Assembly (NCBI GenBank): GCA_004026145.2
Contig: CP034994.1
Span: forward strand, 12,504,009-12,568,008
Direction of reading: 5' to 3'
Source: Takifugu bimaculatus
Lineage: Eukaryota > Chordata > Actinopteri > Tetraodontiformes > Tetraodontidae
Length of the DNA stretch: 64,000 nt
In this document: in pieces, positions 1 to 10,419 of the stretch
Position numbering within the stretch: the first letter of the stretch is position 1
Layout: the number at the start of each line of letters is the position of its first letter
Notes under the pieces: generated by a model
What the model saw: the letters and a program-made list of their open reading frames with translations, nothing else
Told to the model about the DNA's origin: nothing
The model's database searches: none
Program-made: the position numbers and the translations under genes

Positions 1-101
1 ATGTCCTGCTGCCGGCGGACAACTGACACACTCTTCTCCGGCGTTTTGAAGCCAGCGTTGGAGGTCGAAACCTCGCCGATCGGGCGTTTTCGGTTCTCCA
101 T
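1..101 (-). CDS. samhd1: SAMHD1-like copy A, 5' part of exon 1 (cut by window edge)
   Basis: This segment reads on the minus strand from an ATG at 101 to the window edge. It is essentially identical to the first 101 coding bases of copy B (5936 leftwards) and copy D (55012 leftwards). It encodes the basic N-terminal leader (starting MENRKRPIGEV) that precedes the SAM domain. SAMHD1 is a nuclear, dGTP-activated dNTP triphosphohydrolase that limits dNTP pools. Only the leader is visible, so nothing can be said about the state of copy A. It may be the intact member of the array. The ATG was chosen because the same ATG is kept in all four copies. Confidence 0.75.
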   Translation of the reverse strand, partial: MENRKRPIGEVSTSNAGFKTPEKSVSVVRRQQD

Positions 102-211
102 GTTCACTTGGTAAAAGGGACCCCGGGGAAGGTTAATCAAGCTTGAAATGCGCCGCTAAAGATGCTGTTACAGTCGCCGATGGGACAACTGTCGGCGAAA
201 GTAGAAAGTAG
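102..211 (-). promoter_or_regulatory. Proximal 5' flank of SAMHD1 copy A with a 7-bp dyad
   Basis: About 105 bp upstream of the copy A ATG match the same flank of copies B, C and D. The flank contains an inverted repeat TCGCCGA (174-180) / TCGGCGA (192-198) with an 11-bp spacer. The dyad recurs at 6009-6033, 33033-33057 and 55085-55109. At about 208 the match to the other promoters stops and the 3' flank of copy B begins, so copy A keeps only a short promoter. Promoter function is inferred from position and conservation. No TATA box is evident. Confidence 0.4.
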
Positions 212-1838
212 ATTTAGCGCATGTCGCCCTCTAGCGTTAGAATTGTAAAATACATAACGGAACAGCGAACAACTTGACTTTGAGGTGTTTAGATCAAATC
301 TACGAGTACTTTGCTGTATTACGGAGTAGTTTTAAAATTATGATTACATTTATTCATTCGTGTTATGGGAAAAAGATAATTAAGGCAGGAAAATGGAATA
401 CTGGGGGAGAGGGGTAAAAGATGTACAGAGAGCACTTATAGAATATTTGAAAGATATGGGATTATCAAATAGATCTTAGGTTTTCATTCTTAAAGAGCTA
501 TGGAAAAAATTGAATGTTTTAAAGTATAAAAGGAGACATAAAGTGATGATTTTTTATTAGATAAAGGAATTTAGACTAAGAATATGTTCTTGTCTATATA
601 TACAGCAAGTTATTAGTGTATGGATGTATATTGATAAGGAATACTAGAATATTACTGATGAATGGATGAGGGGTGGGATTAAATAAGTATTAGTTATTCC
701 CATTTCTTTTCAGATATGTAAATGTTTTTAATTTCATGTTTTTGTATTGTATCTGTCTGTCCAGTAGTGTAAGATTAACTTTTCATTAATCTTTTACATG
801 TTCAAAACAAAGCTGATGAATTCTTTTTTTTTTTTGGCCCAGAGTATATAAATCTTAACCTTCTCAGGTTTGATGGCAATAGTCAGTATTTCTGCTGACC
901 ACAAAAAAAAATAATCTCCTGGACAAATGCATCAATAACAGAGTAAAAGGCCTTACTTTCTACAAATACCGCTTTAAACAGTTAAATTTGCCATCCATAA
1001 TCAGTCTTTGCTGCCTTCTAGCAAGGAGTGGAAACATTTAAAAGCTCTGACAAACAAATCAATATATATACATATACATACACATATATACTGAGAACAA
1101 TAACTACAGGCACAATTAAAGCAATAAGCATTTTTAATTGTTTTTTTTTTCCCCCAACAGTAATACCAAATATAAGATCTTTTTTTTTTTTTACATTCTT
1201 TCGAGCCAAACATTTTACAATCAGGTATGAAAACAACCAGGACACAAAGCAAGTTTGAGGTTGCATTGTTAAATTAAGAAACATTTCAAAATGTTCCTGC
1301 TGGAGCTACGAGGTAAACAAATATTGCCCAAGTTTCCCACTTTAAGAAAAATAAGCACTCATGCAAAAGCTCTGAAAATAAATACCTTTAAGGTAAGATT
1401 AAAGGAAAATCCACAGATAGTAAAAAAGGCTAAGCTAAGTTTAAAGAAGAAAACTTTTAAAGTGACTGCAGTTTTGATTTATATATATTAATAAAAACTG
1501 AAGCTCTGAAAATAGCTGTAAAAAGCACTCTGGCAGTTTTAACTGCCCACGATTTTGACACCAGCCCTGATACATGATAGGAGCATATTGAGAAGTTGAC
1601 AGAATTAAATCAGTTTGTCTTTAAAATATGAGCAGACAGACAAGAGTGTCCAAATTAAAATCCGATTAAAATGATCAAACTAAAACAAAAGTCCTGACGA
1701 TATTGTGCTCCTGTAAACGCCCACTCATGGCATCACTTTAATTACACCCTGAGGTGATGTCTTTTGGTAAAAATGGTATCAAATATAGTTTGGTTTCTAA
1801 ACTTTCAAGAGACTAAACTTGTAGAAAAATATAATTTC
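212..1838. repeat. 3' flank of SAMHD1 unit B (segmentally duplicated, no gene seen)
   Basis: AT-rich non-coding sequence shared with 27469-29173 (copy C) and 49685-51521 (copy D). The match starts at the block GATTTAGCGC (about 212 and 49685). Relative to C and D, this copy lacks a stretch of about 110 bp near position 500 that carries a short (ATCT)n tract. Small open frames here differ between copies and show no codon-like conservation. It presumably includes the SAMHD1 3' UTR. Confidence 0.6.
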
Positions 1839-4800
1839 CTACAAATGCTGCTCAAATTTCAGCTTTTTTCGCCCACTTGGGTTGCTCGGGTCTCCAGCGC
1901 GGCTGGGACGCTCCCCGTCTTTGCCTTTTTTGCTGCTGGACCATTCGAGCTTCAGAGGCGTCATGTCCGGTGCGATCACGTCCCCGTCCTGTTGAGGACA
2001 GATTACAAGGGACATTTTCCTAATGTGAATTTCCTTCTCTCCAGGCTGAACTGACATTAGAATTGCTGTAGATGTGGAATTCTTAATGTGCAGAGGCAAT
2101 AAACCAACTTCTTATGGTGTTACCTTCGGCTTGGAGAATCCCCTGTTCCAACACCACTGGACAAACATATTCTTGGCTGCTTTTAGGCTGTTGTCATCAG
2201 TCTTCTTGCAGTAGACCCTGATCACCTGCTCAGTAAAGTTCTCTGGAAGAAGATCTAGACACCTGAGGAGAGGAAGAGCAGCACAGAGTTGTTTTTGGGA
2301 CTAAAAGCTCTTTTGCCTTAGCACAGACCAAGACAGGTCTTCATTCCAGACCTGGTCCTTGCAAATCCCGAAGGCCTTGTTCAGGTCATCTTTGCAGTAG
2401 AAACGCACATTTTCGATGGGGTCCTGACCCTTCATGCCGTAGTCCATAGTAATCAGCTACAGAAAGGGACATTTTTATATCGATTTAACAATTTTGTGGA
2501 CCGTGGAGCAATAAGTGAATATTCTGGGTTAAATAATAGAGAAAAATAAAATGCACTGACATTGACTACAAAATCGTCTTGTTGCAGATGAACATCATTG
2601 GCACCAATCTCTGGAACAGTTTGAGCCAACTCAGCTTGAAGTTTCTCCTTAGGGGAAAAGAGAGGAAACAGGTGTCACACATTAGATGTGACTGGATCAC
2701 AAAAGAATCACATCTGTCATTTTTTTTTAACCCCAAATTAACCCCAAATTACAGAAATCTATTTTATCTACCAAATAATGTGGGCACAGATGTGTGTGTG
2801 TATGTGTGTGTGTGTGTTTGTGTGTTTGTGTGTGTGTGTGGAATGGTGCAGGCAGCTGACACAGACACAAACCTCTGACTCTTCAAGGGTTTTTTCTGAC
2901 TGTGTTTGGCCCAAACACTTGTAGAGGCGTCGGCAAGTGATGTCATGAAGAATCTTCCTTGGTTCGGCCAGTTCCTTGGAAGTGGAGTTCAGTATTTGCT
3001 CAAACATTTGATCTGCAGGATAAATCAGGAGTTGTAAAAAATTATAAGGGTTAGAGAGGGTTACTTAAAGCTAATGTTCTGAATAAATTAGGAGAGAGTC
3101 AGTATGAACCTGCTCAGCACACAGAGGTGCACTTACAAACCTGTTAGCTTGGTGTAGGCTTCCATGTCATCTATGGCTGTGGACAGAGTGAATGTTCTCC
3201 CCCCCGATCCTTCAATCTTGATGTGGTCGTCTGCTTTCAGAAAGGCCTCCGTGATCCTGCAGAATCACACCCTGACGGTGTTACTTTCAGAACGAGACAG
3301 TGGGGCAAAAGGATGCAGACACGGGATCTCCTCACATGATCTCGATGATGTTGGCCACCGGGTGCTGGTAGGCTCTTCGGTGGAGGCAGTTTCTCATGTA
3401 GAACATGTCATACAGGTTGTTCACTTCCTGGAAACATGGATTATAGACTATCAGAACAAGCTTTGCGCCAGAATGGATTGTTACGAAGACTGATACAGGC
3501 ACCTTGTCTCTAGTGCAGATGTACTTCTCCCCATCCACCTCACACACCCTGGCAAATTTCAGGAAGCGTTGATGGTCAAAAATATTCTGGATGCCCAAGT
3601 GGTGGCAGTCCCTGAAGACAGAGTGGAAAAACTATGGAAATAAATGCAAATCTTCCTCAAAAATCAAGGCCCAAGCTTGGAAATTTTGATCCAGACCTTG
3701 CCAAAGTAGTCCCACTTGTCCACGTCGATGCCGTTTTTCTTGTTGGCCACGATATCATAGAGGAAGGACTTGTTCTTTTCACGGCCTTTATACAGGCCAA
3801 TGGGAGGATGACTGAGGACAAAAGGAGATGGAAAAACGCACAGATTATCGTAAAACTGTTCGTGTGGAAGGTAATTTTATAACTTCCTGTTATGCAAGTG
3901 ACATGTGCACAGACCTACATCAGACCCAGCCAAGCGTGCACTACAAGCTCCTCGCAGTCTGAGCTAAACTGGCCGCCAACTGTCAGCAAAATAAAAGCAT
4001 CCTTGATATCTGTGGTATGGACGGCAACAGGTACCTGGCTGTTCTGGGATGCTCCATTGCTCAGTGGTCCAGCAATCTGTTCCTTGATGAAGACCAGGTC
4101 CTCGGGCAGTGTCAGCCCGTGCTGAATCATCACTGGCTCCAGGTCGTTGGCTTCAACCAGGTGGTCAAACATGTCTAAAGAAGCCTTCTCATGCTGCAGC
4201 AGAAACAGACCACGTTAACTACAGGAACCCTTTGAAAACGAAACCCCAGTAACAACACAGTAGTCATATAGAAAGAGCTGATCTCAGGTAAAGATGAGTT
4301 TTATATGAATCTTGTTTTTTATTGGTGCATCAGCAGAACCTTGATCCTACTATGGATTAGGGCCACTCGCGAAATAACTCTTATCTCTGCACTTGTCATG
4401 TTTATGACTTAATACGCTTTTAATGTTGTACGCATGCAAGACATATATTTCCTTTTGCCTTCATGGTTCTTTTGGTGCGCCCTGTCCTACCTGCCAGTTC
4501 AGCTCAGGCCGTGCTTTAGGGATGAACATGCGATCAAACATGTGGGAGAATGGACCGTGACCTGGGGGAGAGCAATTGGATCAGACTGGGTTGGGTTCAC
4601 GCCTACATCAGTTTTCAAGCGAGCTGTAAGCGAACAGTTTCCCTTTGGCTCACCCAGGTCGTGGCACAGCCCTGCTATCTGCACGCAGAGGCAGTCGCTG
4701 TCCGAGATGTCCAAGTTCTGGCTGACTCTCTTTCAGAGAACAAACAAGTTGTCCTGCCAGGTGGCACACCCTGTAAAAATAGGCGAGTAAACAGAATAGC

Positions 4801-5936
4801 CCGGTTAAATCTCTAATTTGATTTGTAATCGTCGACATGTTGGGACTGGCACCCTTGTTTTTTCGTGCCATCGACCTACCCTATGCTGTGTTCAAAGCGG
4901 TTGTGGGACGCTCCGGGGAAAACAAAGTAGGTCCCTCCGAGCTGCTTGATGTTTCGCAGTCTCTGGAACTGGGGGGTGTCGATGATTTTGATGAGAAGAG
5001 GGTGCAGCTCGATGTGGCCATGGATGGGGTCATTAAAAACCTGGAAGGACACACAATTATTATTATTATTAACCATCAAAAGACGCTCGAGCTTTGTCCA
5101 CATTCCTAAGCCAGTTGCATATTTTTGGCAAATTATTATAATCTCTCAACATTGGCTTCAAACAGACAAAATGTGACTGATTTTAGTAAGAACTTAGCTG
5201 TTTTAGCAGCTGTTGCTGACCCCCCCACTTCAAATATGTGGGGGAAAACTGATGGATGGGAATTAAAAGAAATAGGCCAGAGGCTGCCCTGCCCAGGACA
5301 ATCTAACTAGTCCAGTCTTCCTTTTTGGGTTGTATTCTCTGCTAAATAGCTTTCAGGGTTAGAGGTAAGATGAAAACACAAATGCAGCGAACATTTCTCA
5401 GCCTTCTTTCCTATTTTGGCTGAGTTTCTAATCTCCTCGGCCTTGACAGTGGAGGGCTGCAATAAAAAACCACTGACCTTATATGTTCTCCGCCACAGCT
5501 TCCTCAAACTGTGTCGGATCTTGATGCGGTCACCAAGACACCTAGAGATGATTATAAAAGTGAGTTAAGAAAGGAGGTAAAAGCTGAGGTGATTTCCACC
5601 CTGCATCTCTTACTCTATGCCAATCTTCTCCAGATCAGCATCCGTGAGAGACCGCAGCTCGACCCCTGTGATCTTGTGTGCTGGGTGACAGTAATCAGAA
5701 ATCTCACAGGTCAGATTAAAAATAGCCCAATATCAGCTTTCATCTACTGAAGACCGACCTCGAAACGCCTCTTGCCACTCTCCGAGACCTTCGCTGGACA
5801 GATACTGACACGTTTCGTCGACTCCCCACTCAGAGATGTCCTGCTGCCGGCGGACAACTGACACACTCTTCTCCGGCGTTTTGAAGCCAGCGTTGGAGGT
5901 CGAAACCTCGCCGATCGGGCGTTTTCGGTTCTCCAT
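1839..5936 (-). pseudogene. samhd1: SAMHD1-like copy B, all 16 exons present but frame broken four times
   Basis: Exons, from the ATG at 5936: 5759-5936, 5614-5680, 5478-5541, 4880-5040, 4654-4770, 4491-4561, 4035-4193, 3697-3811, 3503-3611, 3336-3427, 3141-3256, 2873-3012, 2561-2647, 2352-2456, 2124-2262, 1839-1988. All junctions have AG acceptors and GT donors. Exons 1-3 encode the SAM domain. Exons 4-10 encode the HD domain, with SHNRFEH, LCHDLGHGPFSH and VDKWDYF, the metal- and dNTP-binding motifs of SAMHD1. Exons 11-16 are the C-terminal lobe and basic tail. Compared with C and D there is one extra base in exon 5 (about 4711), two in exon 8 (about 3700 and 3794) and one in exon 15 (about 2254). 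The first falls just before the HD motif, so no active enzyme is expected. Assembly error cannot be excluded. It is otherwise the most complete copy. Confidence 0.85.
2790..2840. repeat. (TG)n-rich microsatellite in SAMHD1-B intron 12
   Basis: Imperfect (TG)n tract with TA and TT interruptions. The same intron of copies C (29821-29862) and D (52374-52420) has a (TG)n tract of different length and interruption pattern, so it predates the duplication. Confidence 0.8.
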
Positions 5937-6837
5937 GTTCACTTGGTAAAAGGGACCCCGGGGAAGGTTAATGAAGCTTGAAATGCGCCGCTAAAGATGC
6001 TGTTACAGTCGCCGATGGGACAACTGTCGGCGAAAGTAAAACCTGGCGGGGTTTTTACGTCTTAATTCATTGAGTAAAGCTAAACGGAAATGTAATAAAT
6101 TCCCTGCCATGAGTTTTCAAAAGAAAAGGTCACCGACACCTTTCAGAAAATACACGTTTCCTTATAAACACGCCGCTTCACAGTGGTATGTGTTGTGGTC
6201 CTAAAAACTAACTTCTAAATTTAATATACACACATATATGTATATATAGTTTATAGTGCATAATATACATGCAGTATATATACTATTGCAAAACAGTGGT
6301 ATATTATCTATTTCCGGTTTGAATACATACATAACTTGACGATAATCGCTCTCCGCCTTTCGCGTCCAAAGAGTTGTGCGCATGCGCAAAAGTCTCCGAC
6401 CCAAACTGTAATCTCATGTCTCCGTAAACCCAGGAATAGTCTCTGTGTATGCTAGATAAAAACGCTGTTGTCGATAGACCTTAAGTGATTATACTTTTTC
6501 AGGGTATATTTTCTGCCGCTTTTATGTGCCCGTAAAAGCAACAATTTTCCTTTATTAATTTATTCTAAAGTATTCTATTTATTTTTGTAAAATAAAATCT
6601 ATCAACTTTATAGAATAACATTTCATGTATAAAATCAGATGGTATTTATCAAATCTTCACGATATGAGTCATAAGTATTGCAGACAATTATCACAAAACA
6701 AGACAGGACATAATGTTGACTTCACATTATTATTTCAGCAGCCATGGCAAGAGATGTTTGTGGCACCCAGGGAGTGTCTAGAACAGTCGATGACTGGGTG
6801 TATTCATGTGGATCTTTTGAAAGCATTCCTCAAACAT
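5937..6837. repeat. 5' flank of SAMHD1-B (duplicated, non-coding)
   Basis: Shared with 32961-33881 (C) and 55013-55912 (D). It includes the proximal dyad at 6009-6033, an AT-rich stretch with TATATA runs at 6225-6290, and a conserved block at 6740-6835 (around GCCATGGCAAGAGATG) found next to all three complete copies. No open frame is conserved across the copies. No convincing interferon-response element was seen by eye. Confidence 0.5.
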
Positions 6838-6935
6838 AACGTTCCTTTTGGGTACTCTGAATTCCTCCCACAGGTCAAAACCGCACATTTGGGGGAGAAC
6901 GTGAATTGGCGACTCTAAACTGTAAATGTGAGTCT
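6838..6935 (+). repeat. Decayed dispersed teleost repeat
   Basis: Contains GGGTACTCTGAATTCCTCCC and then AATTGGCGACTCTAAACTG. This spacing resembles a very common fish repeat whose usual form reads like CGGCTTCCTCCCAC...AATTGGTGACTCTAAATTG. The copy at 55913-56000 is the duplicate beside SAMHD1-D. The assignment rests on recalled sequence resemblance only. Confidence 0.3.
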
Positions 6936-7248
6936 GTCAACATTAACTTTGACCCTTGCGTATCCTCCGACTCTTCTGACCCTCTGCCAGCCATGTTAAA
7001 CACATGCCCACATATATTGTCCTGTCCACCAGTCTGTCCCCGCTCTCCAGTTTCTCTTAACCTTAATCCAAAATTCCCAAAAAGGGTATTTGTGGAGAAG
7101 AATTTGTGGAATTAGTGGCAAACAACCAGTGTGACATAATACATATCTCCCCTTAATCTCACACATCCTTCTAGGAGGCGGATGTCTTTGACATGCAAAT
7201 GTCTGCTCAGATGATATAAATCATGCAAAAATGGTTGATATAATACAC

Positions 7249-8297
7249 CAGGCCTGGCCAACCCGCGGCTCCCGAGCCGCATGCGGCTCTTTGGCTGGTT
7301 TCATGCGGCTCTTCAGGAGCTTTCACATGACAAGCGTCAAAAATGCTTGGCTGGCGCTGCCATTCATTCCCCTAGGTGGCACGCTGACCAGGTAAACCGG
7401 TTTGATTGGCGAAGAAGAAGAAGCCGGTTTGAGTGACGGCAAACACGCGACATCATTTGAGTAAACAATTAGTGTCAAGTTCGCTCTCTAAATGGCAGGG
7501 AAAAAAGCACAGCCAAACGAAAATATGAAGAAGAACACAGGGACGTTTTTAACAGAGTGGGAGAGTTTATATTTTTTTTGTTGAACGTAATGGCAAGCCA
7601 TTCTGCCTCATATTTCAGGCATCATTAGCGCATTTCAAAGCTTCAAATCTTCAGCGTCACTTCAGCTCACTCCATCCTAACATCGACCAGGAATTTCCAA
7701 AAGGAACTGAACTTTGCAAGCACAAGTTGGACACTTTGAAAAGTCATGCAGAAAAGCAGAAGCAGCTTTTTCAAAAATTTACAAAACACTCAGAGACCCT
7801 AACGCTTGCATCATATCAACTGGCTTGGAACATCGCACGGGCTAAAAAGCCATACAACGAAGGAGACTTAATTAAAAAATGCCTCATTGACGCTGTTGAA
7901 ATCTTGTCTCCTGAAGACGACAAACTAAAACGTAGCATATCAGATGTCCAACTGTCCCGCCACACTGTTGAACGCAGAATATCGGACAGTAACACGGCTA
8001 TTGAATCACAGTTGCACTCTGACCTTCAAGCATGTGAGTATTTTAGTGTAGCAATGGATGAGAGTTGTGACATACAAAACAAGCCTCAGTTGGCAATATT
8101 TGCACGGTCTGTGTCAAACGAATGTATGAAAAAAGAAGAACTCGATATTGTGCCATTAAAAGACAGAACCCATTCATGTTGGTGTTGGATATTTTCATGT
8201 TCATGATGTTCATGTGTGCCCATGTGTATGGTATGGCTCTTTGCAGTAACACAGTAAAAAAAGTGGCTCTTATTCTCTGACATGTTGGCCACCCCTG
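7249..8297 (+). mobile_element. Non-autonomous hAT transposon with perfect 8-bp target duplication
   Basis: The ends read CAGGCCTGGCCAAC and GTTGGCCACCCCTG, which are inverted repeats. TAATACAC occurs immediately outside both ends (7241-7248 and 8298-8305), the 8-bp duplication typical of hAT elements. Beside copy D the paralogous site (about 56308-56320) is empty. The interior starts with a transposase reading frame at 7492 and is deleted after about two thirds of its N-terminal half. At 1049 bp it is far shorter than an autonomous element. Confidence 0.85.
7492..8206 (+). pseudogene. hAT transposase N-terminal fragment, ZBED/GTF2IRD2-like
   Basis: The frame opens at ATG 7492 (MAGKKAQP), shifts near 7510-7590, and resumes with a BED-type zinc finger. 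That finger is followed by the open stretch 7727-8203, which includes KHSETLTLASYQLAW, VQLSRHTVERR and YFSVAMDESCD. These are motifs of the hAT transposases from which vertebrate GTF2IRD2 and ZBED-like genes derive. The catalytic DDE core and the C-terminal dimerisation region are missing. The last 14 residues run into element-end sequence. It is a relic and cannot transpose by itself. Confidence 0.7.
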
Positions 8298-8305
8298 TAA
8301 TACAC

Positions 8306-9236
8306 TGTCCACACATGCTAAGTTTAGTTGACATGTCATTGATATTAATATTACACAGTAATAACTAATACTGTGCACAGTTTGCGACCAAATGACAGTA
8401 GAGGACAGATTGTTGCTTCCTCATATTGAATAAATTATGTTTTAAAGCTTATAAGCTCATAGTGTGCGTGGTGAACAATAACATATTAAGAGATCAAGAG
8501 ATTATTGATTGAAGAAAGGTTGAGATACATTAATGATGGCCTCATGTTTTGATAAAAGATATTCAGAAAAGGTAATTTAAAATTAAAAGGGGGATTGAAA
8601 TTCAGTTAAAATGTGTTTTTGGTTTTTCTTTGGTCAACATTCTTACTAATTTGACTGTGTCTCTCTGTTTCTGGCTGTTTTCTGTCTGCTGTCATTCCTT
8701 CCCTCCCAGTTTGTACTTAGGCTCTGCTTGCTGCCAAACACATGAAAGCAGTTTAAAATTTCCAGCCACAACCAGGCAGACACCAAAACACACACCAAAC
8801 ACACACTTTCCTGTGCTGCTCTTCATCCCACTGCATCTTTAACCCTGTTGCCAATTGTTCGTTTCAGTTTATCATCACTTTCAGTTTAAAATTAATTCAA
8901 TTCTCCTATCAGAGTTACTGTTTCTAACTTTGATCCAACACTTTAAATTACTCTCTGTAAAACAGAGATTTTTTTTTTTTTAATAATAAAAGGAATAACA
9001 GAGCAATGCAGAAAAGGAAGAGAGAAATACATCACAAAAGCATTATTAAAATAACAAAATCTAGATTATCTATTGAAAGGCCTGGGCTAATAATAAAGTT
9101 TTAAGACCTGATTTAAAAGAAGTGAGAGTGAAAGCAGTCCTCGGCATTTGAGTTCAGGCAGGAAGTTTGTTGCGCAAGTGAGGAGCATTGTAACAAAAAG
9201 CAGTTTCACAGTGTTAATGACTCTAAAAAACAGGAC
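8306..9236. other. Non-coding flank of unit B, no gene seen
   Basis: Continues the duplicated flank (matches 56325-56480 and 57085-57840 beside copy D, where an L2-like fragment interrupts it). AT-rich, with short A/T runs. No frame is conserved between the two copies. Confidence 0.5.
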
Positions 9237-9575
9237 TAAACCTGTTCCTCTGGGCCTGAGGGAGCTGGATGTTTCCATCCTGTACACGTAACTCTGAAAT
9301 GTATTTAGTCCCAAGAGCATTCAGTTTTTTTATAAGCCACATCAAACACATTTAACTATTAATGTGATCTACAGTGGCACCTCGTGGTTATATGTGCTAC
9401 TTCAGGCAGTGGTTTCAAATCTGTAATTTCATTAAAACCGGCAAGTGAATTCGTTATTTAATAACACTTTGAAAATAAAAAAGGTGTCCATGGATGCATG
9501 CATGCAACATATTCTATATTTCCAAGAATAATTTAGGTCTGATTATTTTTTTCCCAAGTCATTTTGATATTAAAG
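9237..9575 (+). repeat. Dispersed repeat, copy 1 of 3 in the window
   Basis: Matches 57845-58150 closely (same segmental duplication) and matches 62840-63210 in inverted orientation with many differences. Shared blocks include AACCTGTTCCTCTGGGCCTG, GTAACTCTGAAATGTATTT, CAGGCAGTGGTTT and ATTCGTTATTTAATAACA. The older inverted copy outside the duplication shows that this is a dispersed family and not unique flank. The class is not recognised. Confidence 0.5.
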
Positions 9576-9819
9576 ATTTCACTAAACTGGAAACTGAATT
9601 TGTCATTTTATGAAAAAGAAAAAAAAATTGTGTTCTTCCATATAAATGACACCATTGTGCCCATGCTACAGCCAAGTTTCTGTCTGTAGAAGCTGTCTCA
9701 GAATTGGGAGTAGGTGGAGATGAGACCGGTGGAACATGTGCAGATGTGGTCTGCAGATAGTTGAGCTCTGTCTTTGAGCATGTTGTCCGAGACACCTCGT
9801 CCAGTTCAAAACACTTGCC

Positions 9820-10005
9820 TGTATGTATATGGAAAAAGTGGAATCCAAGGCACTGACCTCTTTCTCTTGAACGACCCTCAGCCACTGCTTTAGGTATGTG
9901 GAGGGCACTTGGGTTAAAATCTAGACAAAATAAGCAGAAGTCTTTACTGACCACACCAACCATAACGTCAAATTCACTCGGAACTCAGAAGATGTCATGG
10001 ACAAC
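9820..10005 (+). mobile_element. Penelope-like element relic, RT C-terminal part, split by the palindrome
   Basis: Plus-strand frame fragments read YMEKVESKALTSF, then FRYVEGTWVKI, then VKFTRNSEDVMDN. These correspond to the reverse-transcriptase block around the catalytic YVDD and the following segment of fish Penelope-like elements. The catalytic motif is degraded (YVEG) and in-frame stops are present (after VKI, and before AEVF). The frame is interrupted at 10005 by the 11-kb palindrome and resumes at 21039. The uninterrupted paralog is at 58395-58720. Confidence 0.65.
10000..10005. repeat. Left 6-bp target-site duplication GACAAC
   Basis: GACAAC directly precedes the palindrome and recurs directly after it at 21039-21044. 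The empty paralog at 58570-58576 has GACAAC once, in GGACAACG. Confidence 0.75.
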
Positions 10006-10182
10006 AGAGAGAGAAATGGGGTACTTCTTGTCAAAGTGACAGGTTGACCTTTCCCTGAACCCGCCCACACCTGTTCCCCCCCCCCCCCCCACCTCCCTTT
10101 CCCGCCTTTCTCCTTCCTGCCTTTTTTTAAAAAGGGAAACAGTTAAAAAGGGAGGAGGGTGGATCCCCCCCCCCGTTACAAG

Positions 10183-10419
10183 ATGGGGGAGCTGATTCTC
10201 TATCAGCGGGAAGAATCTTCCAGTGAGGGGCCTATGTTGTCGGCTACGATGTCTTCCAATGACTGGGGTGTGTTGAAACTGATCAAACCGAGAATGGTGT
10301 GTGTGACTGAAGAAGGCTGTGAAGAAAGAAACAACACAGAACAGAAACCTTCCACAGAACAAACATTTTGTGAAACAGTTGTGAAAACTAGAGAAGAGAA
10401 AACTATTGGAGAAAGTTAG
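10183..10419 (+). CDS. Small ORF near the left terminus of the palindrome, unknown function
   Basis: ATG at 10183 opens a 78-residue frame beginning MGELILYQREESS. It is rich in Glu, Ser and Thr, with no signal peptide, membrane segment or recognised motif. It lies about 180 bp inside the left end, after C-rich and poly-T/A stretches, and its mirror copy is at 20624-20860. A related phrase (GGGGCCTACGTTGTCTTCC) repeats about 260 bp further in. Preservation in both arms only reflects arm identity, so coding status is doubtful. Confidence 0.2.
   Translation: MGELILYQREESSSEGPMLSATMSSNDWGVLKLIKPRMVCVTEEGCEERNNTEQKPSTEQTFCETVVKTREEKTIGES

Noticed and set aside
212..1838. Small frames (66-96 residues) in the SAMHD1 3' flank as genes
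   Set aside because: The equivalent frames in units C and D differ in length and phase.
1839..5936. Treating copy B as a functional SAMHD1 whose four shifts are sequencing errors
   Set aside because: All four are single-base gains, and not all lie in homopolymers (GGCCTGTATAAAGG versus GGCCGTATGAAGG). Copies C and D agree with each other wherever both exons survive, so real mutation is the simpler reading. Read-level checks could overturn this.
9559..9963. 134-residue minus-strand frame, repeated as 149 residues at 58086-58535, initially taken for a conserved host exon
   Set aside because: The plus strand of the same stretch reads as Penelope reverse transcriptase (KVESKALTSF, RYVEGTWVKI, VKFTR). 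The minus frame is its antisense, and its conservation only reflects the segmental duplication.
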